From NCBI GenBank assembly GCA_951230915.1, contig OX579638.1, forward strand, positions 9,566,696 through 9,630,695: DNA of 64,000 bases, read 5' to 3'. This document shows positions 1 through 11,736 of the stretch, one piece after another. The translations under genes were made by a program, and so were the position numbers. Position 1 is the first letter of the stretch. Each line of letters starts with the position of its first letter. Source of the stretch: Antitrichia curtipendula. Lineage: Eukaryota; Streptophyta; Bryopsida; Hypnales; Leucodontaceae. Below the pieces are notes generated by a model. It ran no database searches and was not told the origin of the DNA. It was given only the letters and a program-made list of their open reading frames with translations.

Positions 1-244
1 TCAATATTAGGTCAAATCTGAAAGGTTTTCTGTTATTTTAACTCGAATCGAGTTAAATTGACAGAAAACCTTTCAATTTTAGCTGAATTGACATAAAACC
101 TTTAGTTGATTTTTTTTTAAATAACCTCCCATTTCAATGGAAAACTCCCATTTTAATGAATATGGTGTTAAAAGTGGACATTGTCACATGATGGCCACTA
201 ATATAGTGGCATACCTTTTTTTGCCCTTGTAATTAAACTAAAAA

Positions 245-1290
245 ATTGGGGACCTTGGCCTAGTCTTCCAACAACAAATCAAGTGCGTGCGCCATGCAAT
301 CCTGCTTGAAGATGTACGGGTACATGAAAATAATATCATCCATTGCTCCAAGCATGTTTCCTACGTTGTTTGGGTAAGATTTTTGAGACCCACCTTCTCA
401 ATAAATGCTTTCAATTGATCCACTATATAGGTCATGGTTTTTATGTAACCGGAAGTGTCAATGGATTTGAGAAACACATCGCCGGTGGCTAGTGGGACAT
501 GACATCATCACATTCATAAGGGGACGCTAGTTGACATTATCCCAACCATTGGTGCATATGGCCACTCCATAATTCTTCACCGTGAAAGATGTTTTTACTT
601 GAATTTCATTCTTAATTTGCAACCTCTTTAATTCAGTGAGCTGAGTCCTAAATTGATGGTAGGAAGGCTTTAGTATTCAAACTGTGCCAACAAAGTTGCC
701 TTCACCGCCTATATGAATACCAAATTCCTCACCACATTGAACAACAAATTTGCTTCATAGAGAAGACTTGCCTACTTTTCATCCAACTCTTTTTTCTTTG
801 CAATATTCATGATGTCGTTCATATGCTATTGATGCATTGGACTAGATCTTGTGGAATTCGATGCAGCAAGGCTAAAAGTTCTAGGGATATGCTTAGTTGC
901 TTTGGGCGGGAATCCCCCAATCATCTCTAATTGCCACTCATGTTACTTTATTTTGAGTGGATTGGCTTAAATTCACTGTTGAAAGTATTTGGAATGGCCC
1001 ACAAGGAATTGATTGAGCATCATGCATGACTTCCAAACTCATTTGTTGTGGAATCTGTTTGTACAATTGGCAAATCTAAGTCGCATAACCTTCGGTATGT
1101 TAGAATGCACTGCCTTCTCCAACTTTGACTTTTATCTGAAGTGTGCAATAGCTCGCTCGTGTTTGTAGCTGAAAATGTTGCCACAAAAAAAGCAACTGAT
1201 TTTAGTCCTACAATTTGAGAAATTGTACCACAATTCCCACTCCTTTATTTCCTTTTGTAAAGTTGCCATTGCAATTGCGGGTGAGTGCAA
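245..1290 (-). pseudogene. hAT transposase remnant (BED finger + DUF659 region)
   Basis: Read on the minus strand in several frames, this stretch follows the hAT transposase at 61.5-64 kb block by block. A BED-like finger region with a tryptophan- and cysteine-bearing segment lies near 1260-1130. A segment equivalent to the start of the DUF659 region lies near 880-640. The part around the STDSWDD-like motif and the VYTDN-like motif lies near 560-300. Frameshifts and stops are frequent, so it cannot encode a protein and is clearly older than the copy at the right end of the window. The C-terminal dimerisation part is absent, or lies left of the window. It is oriented away from the kinase-like remnant at 2165-2890. 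The family call rests on this internal similarity and on known hAT domain order; the exact ends are estimates. Confidence 0.7.
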
Positions 1291-1559
1291 AAGTCTTCTT
1301 CTTATCCATGCATTTTAGGGGCCAAAATCTATTACAGATAAGTGCTAATAACAATAGTTAGCGTTGGTCGTTTGCTCGAAATGATTTTGACATCACCTCA
1401 GCAGAAAACTAGGACTGACTTCCACCCACTATTTCAATCAACCTAGAGCCCACAATGAATTCCTAAAAAAGAGGCACATGTGAAAAACATAGGGCCTGAA
1501 GCTACTGCCTCCTTATATACTACATAGGTGTAGGTGTGCAAATTTATAGCATATAGGCG

Positions 1560-1810
1560 GTAATTCAATGTCTGGGTACAAACATTGTGGGCTCAAACTC
1601 AAACGCAAGTACAGATCCGAGTATGGACGTAAGAAGGTGGGGTGTAGACTCAAAGGTAATCAGCGGATGGTGCTGGAACTAGAAGAGATGGACAAAGATC
1701 TAATCGCAAATTTTTGTGCCTAGAAATAGTATCTGCATGGAAGCGTTTTCGCTCAGACATTAAAGTATGGGTGTGGACTCAAGGGGACAACAAGCTAATA
1801 GGCCCTCCCC
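1560..1810. repeat. Decayed GC-motif array (putative old promoter array)
   Basis: Several words of the type GTGTGGACTCAAG, GTATGGACG and GTACAGATCCGAG occur here at intervals of about 20-45 bases. They resemble the CGTCCGCGCC / GGCGCGGACG motif of the arrays at 51.6, 54.7 and 61.0 kb after CG-to-TG/CA decay. As in those arrays, it sits between a hAT gene and a kinase-like gene. The resemblance is by eye and imperfect. The open stretch at 1714-2034 lies partly inside the array and shows no recognisable protein. Confidence 0.35.
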
Positions 1811-2164
1811 CTTTGACTTTGGCATGGGATCCTTCATTCCTTCCTCCCCATTCAAGGTGGGTTGACTTTCATTGTTGGCATCATTCTTGCAATCTTGCCT
1901 CCATGTTTGAATTACTAAATACCCAAATCAATAAATTCACCTATTCCCACTTTCAAATGAGTTCACTTAGTAAAAATCTAGTTCCGTGGCCTATAATACA
2001 TTGTGTTCTTCCTCAAGAGCACTTGCCAATATAATTGCTGAATTGGGTTTGTTATATTTTTTATCTCTAAGGACCAAAGGGTTGTTTCTCAAAAAAACTT
2101 TGAAAATTTAATTGATAGACTAAATGAAAAAAGGGACAAAAGACTCTACATTACAAACAATGGG

Positions 2165-2890
2165 AGGCTTTTTGCTTTGGTGGAATAGGGGGTCCTTACT
2201 ATCTTTCTATCAGAAGTATAATATCAAAGTTCCCAAAACAACGGAGGTGGAAGACATTGTGAAGTTGACTAATATTGAGTTAACACTAGAGGAACTGTAG
2301 TGAATTGCCACATATCGCAAGAATCGCGTGAATTTAGCACTATTGTTGCTTGTTATCATGGAAAAATGCCACGAGGCTAACTATATACACAACAACATAT
2401 CTATACCCACTGTTTTGTTCCATTTTGCTCCATGGAAAGATGATACAATATATTTGGGGATTTGTGATTGGGGACTTTCTAATTGAGTCATAGAAAAAAC
2501 ACCGTCAATATACGGTTATTGAATCCAAAAGGGAATCCACAGCGTGCAAGAGGCTCGAAAGTTTATTACTCTAGAATTGTTGTTTCAATTTGGAGACCAA
2601 AGATGATCAGAAGACTCGCTCGAGGTCATGCAAAAAAAACATGTATACTCTAAAGCAGTTGATGCATATGTGACATGATGGATACCATCATATATTTGGA
2701 GAGAGGGCTAGGATCCAATTTATTTTTGCAAAGAGAATACATGGCAATTTGCAAACGTCTAGTTGAAACTGGAAAGCCTCAAATAGGAAGATTTGTGAGA
2801 AAGAACATCTATCTCGGATGTTCTCAATACTTTGAGGATGGAATTGTACTTTTGGGTTATGCTCAAGTGTTGATATCAAAGATAGTAATT
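2165..2890 (+). pseudogene. Protein-kinase-like pseudogene (C-lobe)
   Basis: The plus-strand translation in shifting frames aligns with the kinase-like gene at 52.96-54.54 kb. A WWN-containing hinge segment is followed by a YRKNRVNLAL helix, a catalytic-loop equivalent (HNNIS, where the better copy has HNDIT), then ICDWG in the place of DFG. An Ile-Ser-Asp-Val-Leu helix of the RPS-x-x-DVL type typical of the end of the kinase C-lobe follows near 2810-2850. The catalytic-loop Asp is replaced by Asn in this copy. Stops and frameshifts break it throughout, and the N-lobe is not recognisable. It lies divergently from the hAT remnant at 245-1290. Expression as a kinase is excluded. Confidence 0.6.
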
Positions 2891-4088
2891 TTTGTTTTCA
2901 CTCTTGAAAATTTAACATATGTACATATGATAGTTAGGTTGAAGGCAAGGATTGTTCATCTATCATCCTCAAAAAAGATCATGTATATTTGGCATCAACC
3001 AAACTATCATCTAAATAAAACCTTTTATATAAGATGAGATATTTTATTGAAAATGAGTAGGCAAAAGTAGCATGAATTATACATCCACAACAAGCCTACA
3101 TAGTGCAAGCGGACCTGCTCTAAAATTACAGAATGTCGTGCAACCACTTCCTTATATGTGATTACCAAAGAGCATCCACTTATCACAGAGTAAGTGATGT
3201 GCTTCAAGGGTTTGGACATGGCCACCTCTGAATTTTGCAGCAAAATATTTGGATTATTCCATTGTTGTTATAAATTAGTTAGTAACAACCAAACTTACAT
3301 GCAGTTACAATAGTTATGGTTAGTTTTTCCTTCTCCTTCCTCTAAGAACCACAAGAAGAGGTTTATTTCTTATGCAACATTTTGCTTAATACAAATTAAA
3401 TGATTTTGATTCAAACTACGTGCTTTTTTATTATTTGTTATAAGATAGATTTCGTAGTGCATACCTTGAGGTCCATCCCGTGTGATGCCATGAGTGGTTT
3501 TCATAATTAGGTCTGTAGATGTTTCAATGGTTGATTGGATGGAGTGTTGATCACGTAATTGCCAATCCTTGACAATTTTACCCGTAACAGTTTGCCCCAA
3601 AATTCCAAATTGGTCTTGTCCAAACCCAAGATGTTCATCTTCTAGGCTTTAATAATCAAATCATCTTTGAAGCCACATACAAGGAGGTGGTTACAAGGTG
3701 TCAATTTTCTTTTGAAAGGAGGAGATGGTTGGCTACCACAGCCAAGCCACAACTCCGCAAATGGGGTGACATCTTTCATGAAGCTAGGTGATGCCATTAG
3801 AAATTGAACTCTAGACCTCATAGAAGCCAATCACTTAGAGCCATTCCCTCGACGCACTTCAACTTCACGTGGTCCTTTTGGACCTAACCTTTGATGCTGC
3901 AATCTTTGTATTGTCAACCTTTATTACTATGCTGTTTGATTCCATACGTATTTCTTATATCCACGTTGCATCAATGGATGGGCAAGGACGCAGTTGCAAC
4001 CAAATGAGGGCGTAGTAGAGACAACAAAATACGGGTGGAATTACTATGGTGTTGGGCAGGGATGTAATCGTATTACAAGAAAATCAGT
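2891..4088. other. Intergenic, no gene recognised
   Basis: AT-rich DNA with short open stretches on both strands that lack family resemblance or codon-like composition. Around 3840-4010 there are scattered words such as GACGCA and GGGCGTAG that may be decayed members of the GC-motif array. These would continue at 5310-5410 and 5775-5885 on the far side of the transposon insertions, but the evidence is weak. Confidence 0.3.
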
Positions 4089-4154
4089 TACTAGTTCAAC
4101 AAATAATCAACAATTTTTTATTAACTTCGATACTATAATGTTTGTTTTTACAAT

Positions 4155-4346
4155 CACTAGTAGAAAACGCAGGAATTTTGACAGAATTCTATTGATTTGG
4201 ACGTGTTGTCTCGGTCAATGTTTTGTTGATTTCAACAGAAATTTGTTAATTTTTGTTGATTTCTGTTGAAATCAACAAAACAGTGACCGAGACAACACGT
4301 CCAAATCAACAGAATTCTGTCAAAATTCCTACGTTTTCTACTAGTG
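4155..4346. mobile_element. Foldback CACTA MITE, 192 bp, TSD AAT
   Basis: It starts CACTAGTAGAAAACGCAGG and ends with the near-perfect reverse complement of the same sequence. The two halves pair along almost their whole length with few mismatches, so a single strand would fold into a hairpin of about 90 bp. It is flanked on both sides by AAT (4152-4154 and 4347-4349), the 3-bp duplication expected of CACTA/EnSpm elements. It lies inside an older relative (4089-5309). It has no coding capacity. Confidence 0.9.
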
Positions 4347-4599
4347 AATTTTCTATTAATTTTGCCCAAGTTAACAAAAAGTTGACATTATTTTTGTTAA
4401 TTTGGATAGTGCAACAACAAAATCAACAAAATTTTATTAATTTTTTTGGAATCTTTTAGAATCTATTGGAATTTTATTGAAATCTTCTGAAGTCCCTTAG
4501 GAATTTTTTGGAATCTTCATTGTAAAATGTAGTTTTTTTTTCAATTAACTATTTTTTTTCACAATTCAATGTCTTTTAAAGTCAACAAACTTTAGAGGC

Positions 4600-4915
4600 A
4601 ATTTTGACCTAGTAATTGAACATTTTTCAAAAACATTTGACCTGAGAAAAGTTGGAAAATCAAGTCAACTTTCACCTCCAAAAATCCGTTTGAGATTTCA
4701 AGCCTCCAATCAAAATTACAAACCAAAATTAGAAAGGTGGAAATGGACATTTTATGTGACATTTTCAAACTCCCTCTCTGATTTTTGTCCATAACTTTTT
4801 ATTGAACGATCTAAATCTCAAATGGATTTTTGGAGGTGAAATTTGTCTTGATTGTACAACTTTTCTCATGTCAAAGTTTTTTAAGAAAAGTTCATTTACT
4901 AGGCCAAAATCGCCT
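4600..4915. repeat. Long hairpin module, copy 1
   Basis: An imperfect inverted repeat of about 310 bases. The left arm carries CCTCCAAAAATCCGTTTGAG and the right arm its complement near 4808-4836. The outer stems match around the words CCTAGTAATTGAAC and TTCATTTACTAGG. The same module occurs twice in the CACTA element at 15.3-16.9 kb and once alone at 40.59-40.91 kb. It encodes no protein; a transcript would fold into a long stem. Confidence 0.8.
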
Positions 4916-5412
4916 CCAAAGTCTGCTGATATTACAAACTAATGAGAAAAAAAATGAAAAAACTATACAAATAAAATTCCACAACAATATTCATGTAAAT
5001 TTGTATGTGGTGCATTGGTAAGAGTCATTGGAAAATACCCACAAGGTCCAAGGATCAAATCTTGGTGGCGGCACTTGCCAAGTGGTAGCTTTTGAATTTT
5101 TCTTTAATATTTTAATTTATTTATTATCCAAAAAATAATTAATTTGTTTAAAAAATGGGCCCAAATCACCAAAAAAATCAACACTTTTTTGTTCAAAAAT
5201 CGACATTTTCTTGTTAACAATTGCCATAATCAATACGTCCATCTTAACAAAAAAATCAATACTTTTGTGTTGAATTTTTGTAAATCTAGTCACTAAATTT
5301 TGTACTAGGGTCGCGTCATGGGTCATACCCAAGGCCTAAGTCCATACTGCACTCGGATAGCATCTTCACCCATCTTCTATGTCCGTGCCCAACCCGACTT
5401 GCATCCACGCCA

Positions 5413-5772
5413 ATATCTCAAACTTAAGGAAGGACGATTTTTTAACAGATATCGTACTGATTCAGTGGCTTCATACCTACGTACTATAATCGTACGTATT
5501 ACGTGTATTTGGATACACTGAATCAATGCCAAAACAATGAATATCAATAATGTATGATTCTTGTACTATTATCAGTATAGTTTAGGTGCATTTTGGATAT
5601 CACATTTGTATAATTAAAGTATATCAATCGTACGCTTTTGGAAAACTTTTTAATGACACTGATTCAGTGCGTCTAAATACACGTAATATGTACGATTATA
5701 GTACGCAGATATGAAGCCACTGAATCAGTACGATCATCGTACACAAGTATGCAGCCCCCAAGTTTGAGATGA
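5413..5772. mobile_element. Foldback MITE with long TIRs, about 360 bp
   Basis: Terminal inverted repeats of roughly 110 bases begin ATCTCAAACTT. They include CTGATTCAGTGGCTTCATA and TACTATAATCGTAC on the left, mirrored at 5660-5772 on the right, around a short AT-rich centre. The inner 75 bases of each arm match at about 90% by eye. It has no coding capacity. Target-site duplications are not clear, so the superfamily is unresolved. Confidence 0.75.
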
Positions 5773-7740
5773 ATACATGCGTCCATGCACATCCTAGACT
5801 TGTATTGGCGGCCCTATTGATTCTGCGTCCCCACCACTATTAAGTCTATGCCTTGACTTGCTTGCGTCCACGTCCCATCTTGCCATGGCAACCAAAATGG
5901 ACAAGGTAAGTTCACATCTACATTTTTATCTTGTCAAAAAGTCAATTGGTTGTTGACTACATCAGATGGATGAGCACCTCTAACAGGTTGAAAAAATGGG
6001 TAGGTGGGCAGTCTACCTAGTGTGACAACCCTAGAAGTGACAACTCAATGGTGCCAACTACTACACCCTAACTACGACACACAACTCTTGCAGCCATAAT
6101 AGCACTAACTAAATACCCGCCAAATACTTACTCCACCCTTCAGAAATGAATCAATCACTCGGAGGGGGGCAATATGTAAAAAAACTAAGGAGATAGGTGT
6201 GAATACCAAGTATTTTTTAGGGGGTATTATTATTATTATTTTGAACACGCTATCATTATGTATTTTTTTATTTTGAGTTATTAGAGAAAGGGCTTGCATT
6301 ATTTATAATTCTAAATTGATATGAATAAATGATATGGTTATTAAGATTTAAAAAATAATTCTACTACAATTTTTGTCCTACATTAAATTTCTTTCAAACT
6401 TTCTTTTCTTTCCCCCACTAACGACTACTTACAACTAGAACTTACACTTGACAATACTGCCTATATATTGTATAGCCTAGTAGCAAATGCAAGTAGCCGC
6501 AATCGCACCCAAGAGGTGCAGCTATCATATTCCAGTCCAACAAAGGTATAGCAATTCCGCTCTTGTCAGACACACCTTTAGAGCCAGTCTCTAGGATTAT
6601 CACTGTAGACACAATTCTAGGGCAGTCCATTATTGCACATTTGTTTACTGACTTTGCTGTACTATAAGCACAATAATTCCATCATTACATAAGTGTAATG
6701 TCACAATTGTGAACATCAAGCATAGAAAAGTGTAGTCAATACTACTATTGTATCTTTCATAAAAATTGTCAATGACATTCATTTACTAGGTAGGTACCAT
6801 ATTATTGAATGCTATCAATTGAACTTTAAGTTTAGGTCCTTTTTACATGATTAATATGAATGATACAGAGATCACTTTTTTATATCAACTTTACTTTAAC
6901 CTACATTGTTTGATTCAATATACATGTCATTACAATATGCACAATAATATGTAAGATTTATTTTTGTACTATCATGGTAGTATGAAATAGAATGTAAGAA
7001 ATATTTTTGCACAATCATGGTAGTATGAAATGGTAATATGCAATGGTAGTATGAAATAGAATGTCATCATTGTGTTTACAAACACAATGAGTGAAGAAAA
7101 ATATACATATCATGTCTAGTTATGGAGACACAAAAAAAAACTGAGCTTGTACACCTAAACTCAAACATGCAGTACTGTAATTGATGGAAAAACTAGAAAA
7201 CAATTGCAGTCTTTGACATGAGAGGGAAATGCGAGGATAAATGCATTTCTATGATTCAAACAATCCCCTACAGTTTTGTACCTGCATTGCAATAGACACA
7301 CACACTTGGATCAATGGAAACGGCCAAGAACATGAACACGCAAGCACACACACGGGCAGCACATAGTATATCATACATAGATTTGAAGAGCACTGAAGTG
7401 TAAGCACATGCAATATGAACCGCTAATTTTCAAAATTAAATGACAGATACCTAAAGTCAGCCAACGTATATTTTAGAAATTAGTAAAGTCTATAAAATTA
7501 TTGAACCCTTTGAATATGCCACTCACAAAGCAACAACAATTAATACTTTTGGCTAAAAAAAAGAATAAAAAGGGGAGTATCTGTGAGCTCCCAATTTGTC
7601 ACTTGGGACTCGTAGAATTATTTTTTTGGTAATTTGCAATTTAAAGTTAAGAAAAATATACAAAAAGCCATAAAAAGAGTGTAGAACCAAAATAGGGTTG
7701 TAACATACCAATTATAGTATTTGGTCTAGATTTGTGTTTA
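5773..7740. other. Intergenic, no gene recognised
   Basis: The first 110 bases hold GC-richer words (GCGTCCATGC, GCGTCCACGTCCC) that could belong to a decayed GC-motif array split by the MITE at 5413-5772. The rest is AT-rich, with simple repeats such as TTATTATTATT near 6230. The words ATGGTAGTATGAAAT recur around 6965-7060. No gene is supported. Confidence 0.35.
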
Positions 7741-9290
7741 GACTTAGAATCCCACCAAACCTGGCCCAAAAATAGGTAGAAAGAACGAAACGGTTGGATT
7801 TGTAGGGTTCAAGTCACATGGGCCCAAAAGGGCTAAATCCCACCATGAATGTGGCAATTCATGGCTAAGTCGGTCCGAGGGATCCACAACGAGGCCACTA
7901 GGTCGGGTCCTAGAGTTAGGTTTAAGAAATTCCCCAAAACCCCGATTGTTAGCATGCAAGAGCCACTAATGCAAGACCGGGCTCGTGGAGGAATCTATAG
8001 CCCAAGGATGGTGTCCTAGGGTAAATCCCATGCCAGGAGTCCAACGACGAAATTGATTCGCCAAGATTCCTCTATCTGCAAAAGATTCTCGCACCATCAC
8101 TAATTTAAAGAGATGGCCAGTTTCATCTCCACTGATCAATCGTGCCAGATACGGAAATGCACCTACACGTCCTTCATGTGACTCCCTGAGAAGTCACATG
8201 AAAATTTTCGGCATCTTCCGACTTGCAGAAGAACCTTTTCCGGGTGGTCAACCCTAGTAACCTCCAACGGGAATTTCATGGAAATTACCCAGGTTGCCAG
8301 AAAATCTCACTAAAAATTAGACTAGCTTGTTTTATGTTAATAATGCGCTTCGTGAAGTTTCACAACATTCCGATAGCAGCAAGTACCCGAACCGGCGAGA
8401 TTCCTCGAGAATTAATCACGTGGCAGGGTCCCCGACGCGTTGACCGGCATTCCGGGACCATACAATGGGGAAACGAAGTCAACCAAGAGTCTTTTCCGAC
8501 TCCCTCACACCTATCGGAGACCCTAAGCTATTTACATTTCTCAAAATAGGAGACCCCCAATATCTAGGATTTTACCACGGTTTAGTTTTTAAACTAAATT
8601 AGCCTACGATGGTTTTTTGTCCTCGGTACGGGGGGTAGGAGGATCTTGGACTAAACACGGCGATCTGGAGCCAATGGCGCAATCCGTTTGACGATTGGAG
8701 TAAATCTCCAAAAGTTAGGAGGTTGGTCCAGCGTAGATAGGTAAAAGTAGTTTTTTAGGGATTAGGATGAAAATCTTTGAAGATGAGGATGAAAATCCAT
8801 GTTGATAAGGTTACTTTAGAGCTCTTGAGGGGGAGGTGGGGCCTTGGAAACCTATTTAAGGTCCCCATTTTTCTCTCTTGAACACCCTAATACTTGTTTT
8901 TGGGTCCGTGGGTCCAAGTAATCTTGGAATTTTTGGCATTTAGACCAAAGAAACCTCTACGGTGTTTCCGGAGCACTTTTGGCTCCCGTTGTTGTTCCTT
9001 TTGCAACTTTTTGAAGGTCCTTGGAGTCCTTCTTCTTGTTCACTTGTACTTTGTGTGTCTTCTTGAACATCTTTTTGTCACATTTGGAGAGTTCTTTGTA
9101 AAGTTTGTCTTGTATCGTGCATTAATCCCGGAGTGACCCCCCACCGTACCTTGGCGATGCCGCTTTGGGGGGCCTTTGGTGCATAAGTCTCTTAACGCTC
9201 TTATCTTGCATGTACGTGTGCCTCGGAAGTGAGTTCTAACCATAGTGACCCTCTTCTTTGTTGTTGACGGGTGGACCCCACCCCTTGGGG

Positions 9291-9440
9291 GACGGCGAAG
9301 CTTTGACCATGTGACCACCTAGTCCTAAAGAGTGTGTTAAAACAAGTCTTAGACGGCGGAGCTTTGAACCTCAAAACATTGCAAGTCCTAAAGTCGGTGT
9401 TAAAACCGATTCTACGGCAAAGCTTTGGACCCTTGTAGGT
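9291..9440. repeat. Tandem repeat, about 61-bp unit
   Basis: Units begin GACGGCGAAGCTTTGA at 9291, GACGGCGGAGCTTTGA at 9352 and ACGGCAAAGCTTTGGA at 9414. Each is followed by a copy of AGTCCTAAAG and GTGTTAAAAC at the same offset. A weaker related word occurs at about 9592 (CGTCGAAGCTTCGAC). There is no coding sense. Confidence 0.7.
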
Positions 9441-9739
9441 TTAAATTCCAAAGTTTAGTTCCCAAGATCTTCTTGGGAAAGGTTAAAGTTTAGCTCCCAA
9501 GATAGCTCTAGGTGGTAGAAAGGCGGACGGAACATCCCCTCGTCATAAGCTAGCTTGATTAGAAAGTTTAAATGTCCAGTTCTTCCCCCGACGTCGAAGC
9601 TTCGACTTCAAAACATCACATTTAGTCTAGTCTTTATCTACCTTGACCATAATAAGTAGCGTCCAATTTAGTTTTTTGAGTTGAGTGGGTTCCCGTATGG
9701 GAATCCAAGGTTAGGGAGGGAAGTGGAGAAGCCAGGGCC

Positions 9740-9935
9740 AGCCAACCAGGGCCCCAACCAGCCGGACGATCCAGACAGCGGGTAACCCAACCAGCGGGCG
9801 ACCCAGCAGCAGGCACCCAGACAACGGCGACCCAGACAGGGAGTTTGGGGGTGAGCCAGGGAGTTCGGGGAAGCCAAGGAGTACGGGGGTGAGCCAGGGA
9901 GTACGGGGGAGCCAGGGAGTTGGGAAGTCCAGGGG
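9740..9935. repeat. GC-rich short tandem repeats
   Basis: First come words of the type ACCCAGACA / ACCCAACCAGCGGG, then about four copies of GAGCCAGGGAGTACGGGGG with a period near 24-26 bases. The open stretches across it on the minus strand reflect repeat composition (Gly, Pro, Leu, Trp) and are not taken as genes. Confidence 0.65.
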
Positions 9936-10429
9936 GCCGTTGGGGGGTCCTTACCTCAACTGGTTATTCATTACTACGGGACGATGCCCTACGGAGCCCC
10001 ACCATATTTTTTTTTGTTTTTTCATCACACTAAGGCTGAAAACCGGGAGTCTAGTTAAAAGTTGACAAAAGACCAACTCAAGACTAAAAGGAAGAGGGAG
10101 GAAGAGAAATCGCCATCCTACACGTCCATACCTGCATCAAACAACTCTCAACTCTCACCCAAAATCACACCTACACACAATGGAGGGAGGTTAGTGAGTC
10201 ATAGAATTAAATAGGAGAAGGGGGAGAGAGACGATAAATAGTGCCCTAGGCCTAGCTAAATAGGTGTTAGAAGGGAAATTTAGAGAATTTGTAGTGACCA
10301 TTAGGAGATAGGATTAGGATGACACAAAGACAAGGTTGTGTAAGAGGTTAAGAGGAACATTAAAACTTCTTGGGGTTTGAATCTATAGTTGTAAGACACC
10401 CATCAAAGCTTAGGTAGAATAGTATTAGT

Positions 10430-10496
10430 GTAGAAAGAGAGAAAAGGAAAGAAAAGGAGAAGGAAGGAAGGAGGGAGGAAGGGAAAGAAGGGGGTT
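10430..10496 (+). repeat. Purine-only stretch
   Basis: About 65 bases of almost pure A and G (repeats of GGAAGGAAGGAGGGA type). This is a polypurine tract able to form triplex DNA. If the surrounding block is an LTR element, such tracts are also known as plus-strand primers, but the position does not clearly fit. Confidence 0.6.
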
Positions 10497-10734
10497 AGAT
10501 CACACGGGATCCACAATTTTTATAACACAAGTGGTAAACTTTGGGAAAAATTCCCACGACCAAGAACCACCATGGAGTATGGAAATAGGCGCGCGGATGC
10601 GGACGAGCGCATTTCCGACACCGGTAGTGACGAGGTAAGTCCTTGAATCAAAACTTGGTGTTCCTCCTTATTAGCATTGGTTTTTTTCCCTTAATTAGCT
10701 TCTTCAAGTGAATAGTGACCCAGGATAAGTCAAG

Positions 10735-11020
10735 ATAAAAATTTAGAGTTAAAAATAGGAGTAAATATTTAGAGTTAAATTTAGGAGTAAAAATTTAGAG
10801 TTAAATATTAGGAGTAAAAATTTAGAGTTAAATAGTAGGAGTAAGAATTTGGAGTTAAATTTAGGAGTAAAAATCTAGGGTTAATTTCAGGAGTAAAAAT
10901 CCAGAGTTAAATATTAGGAGTAAAGATTGGGAGTTAAATTTAGGGGTAAAAATCTAGAGTTAAATATTAGGAGTAAAAATTTGGAGTTAAATTAAGGAGT
11001 AAAAATACAGAGTTATATTT
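10735..11020. repeat. Tandem repeat, about 26-bp unit (GGAGTAAAAATTTAGAGTTAA)
   Basis: Roughly ten imperfect copies of AGGAGTAAAAATTTAGAGTT with variable ATT linkers, changed by single-base differences between units. It is a minisatellite and has no open reading frame of note. Confidence 0.85.
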
Positions 11021-11736
11021 AGAAGTTGGAAATTAGAGGAAAAAATTAAGCTTAGGGTTAGCCGTAGGGTTGAAACTTCCGAGAGAAGTGTCAAACCTCC
11101 AAAAATAGTCTTCAAAACTCATGGAAGGAACGTAAAGGTTCCCCGCTCACGTAGTTAGGGACGTTAGAAATGACGCCAACTACCCAGCCAACCCAATACA
11201 TAGGATAGACAATTAGGGAATTAAGAATTACCAATCACCTTTGCTAATCACAGTCAGCTTGTTAGTTACCCATGCAATTCTAGTAGTATTCGCTGCCATC
11301 CACGACACTCAGAAAACGTTAGCACAAAAAGATCCATTGCTTGGAAGGCACAGTGGACCGCGCTCACAACACCCCCCTATATTTAAAAGGTAGATAAAGG
11401 CATAGAACCTGGTCGGTGTTCGCCCGATTACCGAGGGTGGGTAATCTGGCGCCTACAGTATCCTAGGTCTAATTTTTTCTAATTGAACCTATTTTTCTAT
11501 ACCCTGTAGTAGTTTGAAGACATATCATGGCATTTTTGCACCCTATAGTATATAAAAACAAATTTTTATTTTTATCTCAAATATTTTTTAGGCACCCTAT
11601 CATTTGTTTACAGGTAGTTTTCTGTTGCTATTGCTCATTGTCCCCCCCGAGACCAATCATCAAACTATCAAAGACCTTTTGATAAGGAAAATTCTTGAGG
11701 GTAAAATGATTTTTGAGAAAACATTCCCACTACCAC

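Larger units (their letters stand above)
4089..5309. mobile_element. Old CACTA-type non-autonomous element, interrupted
   Basis: The left end reads TTACTAGTTC and the right end GTCACTAAATTTTGTACTAG, both decayed forms of the CACTAGTAGAAAA terminus seen intact at 15268 and 16915. The interior aligns with the intact element: the short repeats of GGAATCTATTGGAAT near 4440-4510, the hairpin module at 4600-4915, and the tail with TTAACAAAAAAATCAA near 5235-5260. A younger 192-bp CACTA MITE (4155-4346) has landed inside. No transposase is present; mobility would have needed an enzyme from elsewhere. The termini are too worn to show a target duplication. Confidence 0.7.
7741..11470. repeat. GC-shifted repeat block, possible LTR-element remnant
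   Basis: Base composition rises sharply compared with both flanks. A TATA-like CTATTTAAGG near 8850 followed by a CT-rich stretch (near 8870) would fit the U3-R junction of an LTR. TGGCGCCTA at about 11444 resembles a primer-binding-site start. Against this, I see no second copy of the block, no gag or pol motifs and no clear TG...CA ends. It could be a solo or truncated LTR, or an unrelated satellite-rich segment. It contains the separately listed tandem arrays. Confidence 0.3.

Noticed and set aside
1714..2034. 106-codon open frame as a gene
   Set aside because: It starts at a non-ATG codon within the decayed GC-motif array and shows no recognisable family.
9634..9877. Gly/Trp/Leu-rich open frames on the minus strand
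   Set aside because: They are produced by the GC-rich tandem repeat and have no similarity to known proteins.
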